A stretch of DNA of 7,885 bases from Croceicoccus sp. (lineage in GTDB: Bacteria > Pseudomonadota > Alphaproteobacteria > Sphingomonadales > Sphingomonadaceae). How positions within the stretch are numbered: position 1 is the stretch's first letter; every line of letters begins with the position of its first letter. The translations under genes were made by a program, and so were the position numbers. Shown piece by piece: positions 7,201-7,885 of the stretch. The notes under the pieces were generated by a model. It ran no database searches. It was not told the DNA's origin and worked only from the letters and a program-made list of their open reading frames with translations. Location of the stretch: assembly GCA_029936705.1 (NCBI GenBank), contig JAPYSD010000147.1, positions 1 to 7,885 on the forward strand, given 5' to 3'.

Positions 7201-7885
7201 GCGGCTGGTAGGTCGGTTTCGGATAGGGCGTCGCCGCGAGGGTAGCGGGCTCGATGATCGAGGTCGGGTGACGCGTCAGGCGCGCCGAGAAGACCGTGCT
7301 CGGCCGCCAGGGGTCATGAACGGTGTCGAAGATCTCGATATCCTGTGCCTGTTCGGCAGGGCCATAGGCCAGTTCGATGTTTTGCGAGCCGCCCGATGCG
7401 CGGACGGATAGTCCGTCGATGACGCGGCAGGCGTCGACAAAGTCGGCTGCATCATGGCTTCCTTTCTGCGAAGCGCCGAGCAGGACGATGGGGATGTCGC
7501 GATAAGTCAGGCGGAAGCCGCCTTTCACGCCCTTGGCCATCTCACCGAAAATCACGCCGCGTTCGGTTGCGGCGCCGAAGACATTGGTGCTGCTCTCGAT
7601 GACGTCGAGACCGCAGGCGCGGGCAAGGTCATCATAGTCGCCGGGCTGGACGGTGGAATCGATCTGGGCCGCCGCACGCGCTGCCAGCAGCATCGCCTCG
7701 GCTGTAGCGTCATTTTCCAGGCGGCACAGGAGCGCAATCTTCGAAAAGTTGCGCGCAAGGCTGGCGCCGTCGCTGATCGGGCTCACGAACTTGCGGAACA
7801 GGAAGACCGAATGAGCAAGGACGCGGTAGCGGTCGGCAACGTCGATCGGGTCGATGGGCTTCTGGGCGCGGATCTTCGTTAGCTG
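4265..7885 (-). CDS. Strawberry-notch (SBNO) family SF2 ATPase/helicase, N-terminus outside window
   Basis: A very large SF2 ATPase, partial: 1206 residues lie in the window. The only in-frame start codon near the edge is a GTG at 7786 with no Shine-Dalgarno, and the frame stays open for 33 more codons to the edge (starting QLTKIRAQKPIDP), so the real start is beyond 7885. Numbering from that GTG: residues 1-235 are an unrecognised N-terminal region. Walker A GDGTGVGKT is at 245-253 and DEAH at 350-353, with SAT at 395-397 followed by ATDVYNLGYAPRLGLWG, a strawberry-notch signature. The C-terminal motor half has FGADQVAEMTGRS (644-656), FSLGAGGTGLSYHA (698-711) and QGIGRTHRSGQ (737-747). Residues 755-1173 include KTDDGMIIVGRV, as in bacterial members of the family. 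All motor residues are intact. Bacterial relatives are large proteins of plasmids and phages, some fused to DNA methyltransferases. It is the first visible gene of a four-gene - strand operon. Family assignment is firm and cellular role is not. Confidence 0.9.
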   Translation of the reverse strand, partial: QLTKIRAQKPIDPIDVADRYRVLAHSVFLFRKFVSPISDGASLARNFSKIALLCRLENDATAEAMLLAARAAAQIDSTVQPGDYDDLARACGLDVIESSTNVFGAATERGVIFGEMAKGVKGGFRLTYRDIPIVLLGASQKGSHDAADFVDACRVIDGLSVRASGGSQNIELAYGPAEQAQDIEIFDTVHDPWRPSTVFSARLTRHPTSIIEPATLAATPYPKPTYQPLLPTVAIERGFISDAQYETVVYALQAVTEFLPGSPMGPGGSVMKGGFIIGDGTGVGKTNEFCAVIMDQWLRGKRRHIIVVERSKHVDHIMEAWNMIGGDPSKIMFQGTRSAREPLPSRDGVIVTTYALIRDNRRYQGLLDWANEDDVFEGIIVFDEAHNMRNAVEDKHDEGAGRRNQSQQGMRGVELQEALPRGGVIYASATMATDVYNLGYAPRLGLWGENAPFDSQAHFTDEMISLDEAALEQICIDLKAAGRYCSRTLSFDGVEYDEIEYYLTPKQRVTFDTTVNAYKKYNKLSKQAWTHCTGHDKKARGFNSETTYQRETIEQLMTNFNVDPLITQIHEDLAKGYSPVIQIAKTGEARLIRSLKGRTEISCQEYRDDRFKDRIFAEFPVHKMVKDEDEDKWVPLLDANGNPIEVASAVALRDQALELADEMKTELDVLDRLYLEFGADQVAEMTGRSVRLLPKIRAGVHEGWIAEDRSAGAATADVAAFQEGRKSILVFSLGAGGTGLSYHAAKDVRNKSRRTHYLLELGRRAESAVQGIGRTHRSGQVIPPIVKLIRNDIPAQEIFASRTLAKIAKLGALSRGHQHATSNAIFEQRIPLHSRYAAEGWQMFIAALQMGEIEGMEYSDLCADMDSREIDKFDIALSRLATLTTGLQKQVMNELRERTEEAIARAIRSGSYNQGLETIRGNSIELVDENLIENVNGSTTRYYRLRRHEQIDKTPFSQAASMYARASTKKSMRAVFMRHKVNGRIALGITQSAESRFVDLTTPGGTKTRTIEAIRSEPWKVMGDLAEAERYWNLEVEGLDLQEYSEIHMLSGSLLYNWDKMPEGAIGLNRCKTDDGMIIVGRVISKNDIRNTLQALGMQSNFKPTQIARMLSKVDLGAAISFDNGWSVDLPQGANDYRLNVPFEEQTGSTRGMLTRLGVVSINTPLGMEFEIPKGEAIEAIQKLAIGTDLSLEGVVANSQPIQKAA

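Noticed and set aside
4742..7411. A very long open frame on the + strand (889 codons) opposite the SBNO gene
   Set aside because: It lies entirely antisense to a gene with clear helicase motifs. G+C-rich codon use often leaves the opposite strand open, and its translation shows no recognisable domain and has the Arg/Ala/Asp/Val-rich make-up of an antisense shadow.
1..7885. CRISPR array, tRNA, insertion sequence ends or replication origin iterons
   Set aside because: I looked for evenly spaced repeats, cloverleaf-like segments, transposase motifs and clustered direct repeats on both strands and saw none. Short or diverged copies could still be missed by eye.

Overview
The window looks like accessory DNA of a Gram-negative, probably alphaproteobacterial, replicon such as a plasmid, integrated element or large prophage. 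This is inferred from the G+C-rich codon use of the right-hand genes, the lipoprotein and Sec-type signals on the left, and a bacterial strawberry-notch (SBNO) family ATPase, a family I associate mainly with plasmids and phages. No ribosomal RNA, tRNA, transposase, integrase, CRISPR array or replication origin was seen, so the mobile setting is an inference.

Left region (1 to about 1937, + strand): an AT-rich leader of about 300 bases is followed by a tight two-gene operon. The first gene encodes a small, probably lipidated surface protein with a ZU5-like beta-sandwich segment. The second encodes a secreted M23-family zinc metallopeptidase with an unrecognised C-terminal domain. The pair probably acts in the envelope or periplasm. 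An extended -10 promoter and a perfect 10-base palindrome lie just upstream. By eye this region is clearly less G+C-rich than the rest.

Right region (1938 to 7885, - strand, read right to left): four genes run in one direction and converge on the left pair at a hairpin near 1890-1925. First comes a very large SBNO-family SF2 ATPase. Its frame is open to the window edge, so its true N-terminus lies outside. After a 102-base gap holding two adjacent hairpins comes a second, smaller SF2 helicase of the SSL2/RadD type with a DEGH box. Three bases later begins an unrecognised 119-residue protein, and its stop overlaps the GTG start of a strongly acidic 98-residue protein.

The most interesting unit is this helicase pair plus two small coupled proteins. 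SBNO-type helicases occur in phage and plasmid proteins that protect incoming DNA, for example P1 DarB, and an acidic partner could be a regulator or a DNA mimic. That reading is a hypothesis: the sequence shows intact motor motifs and gene order but not the function.
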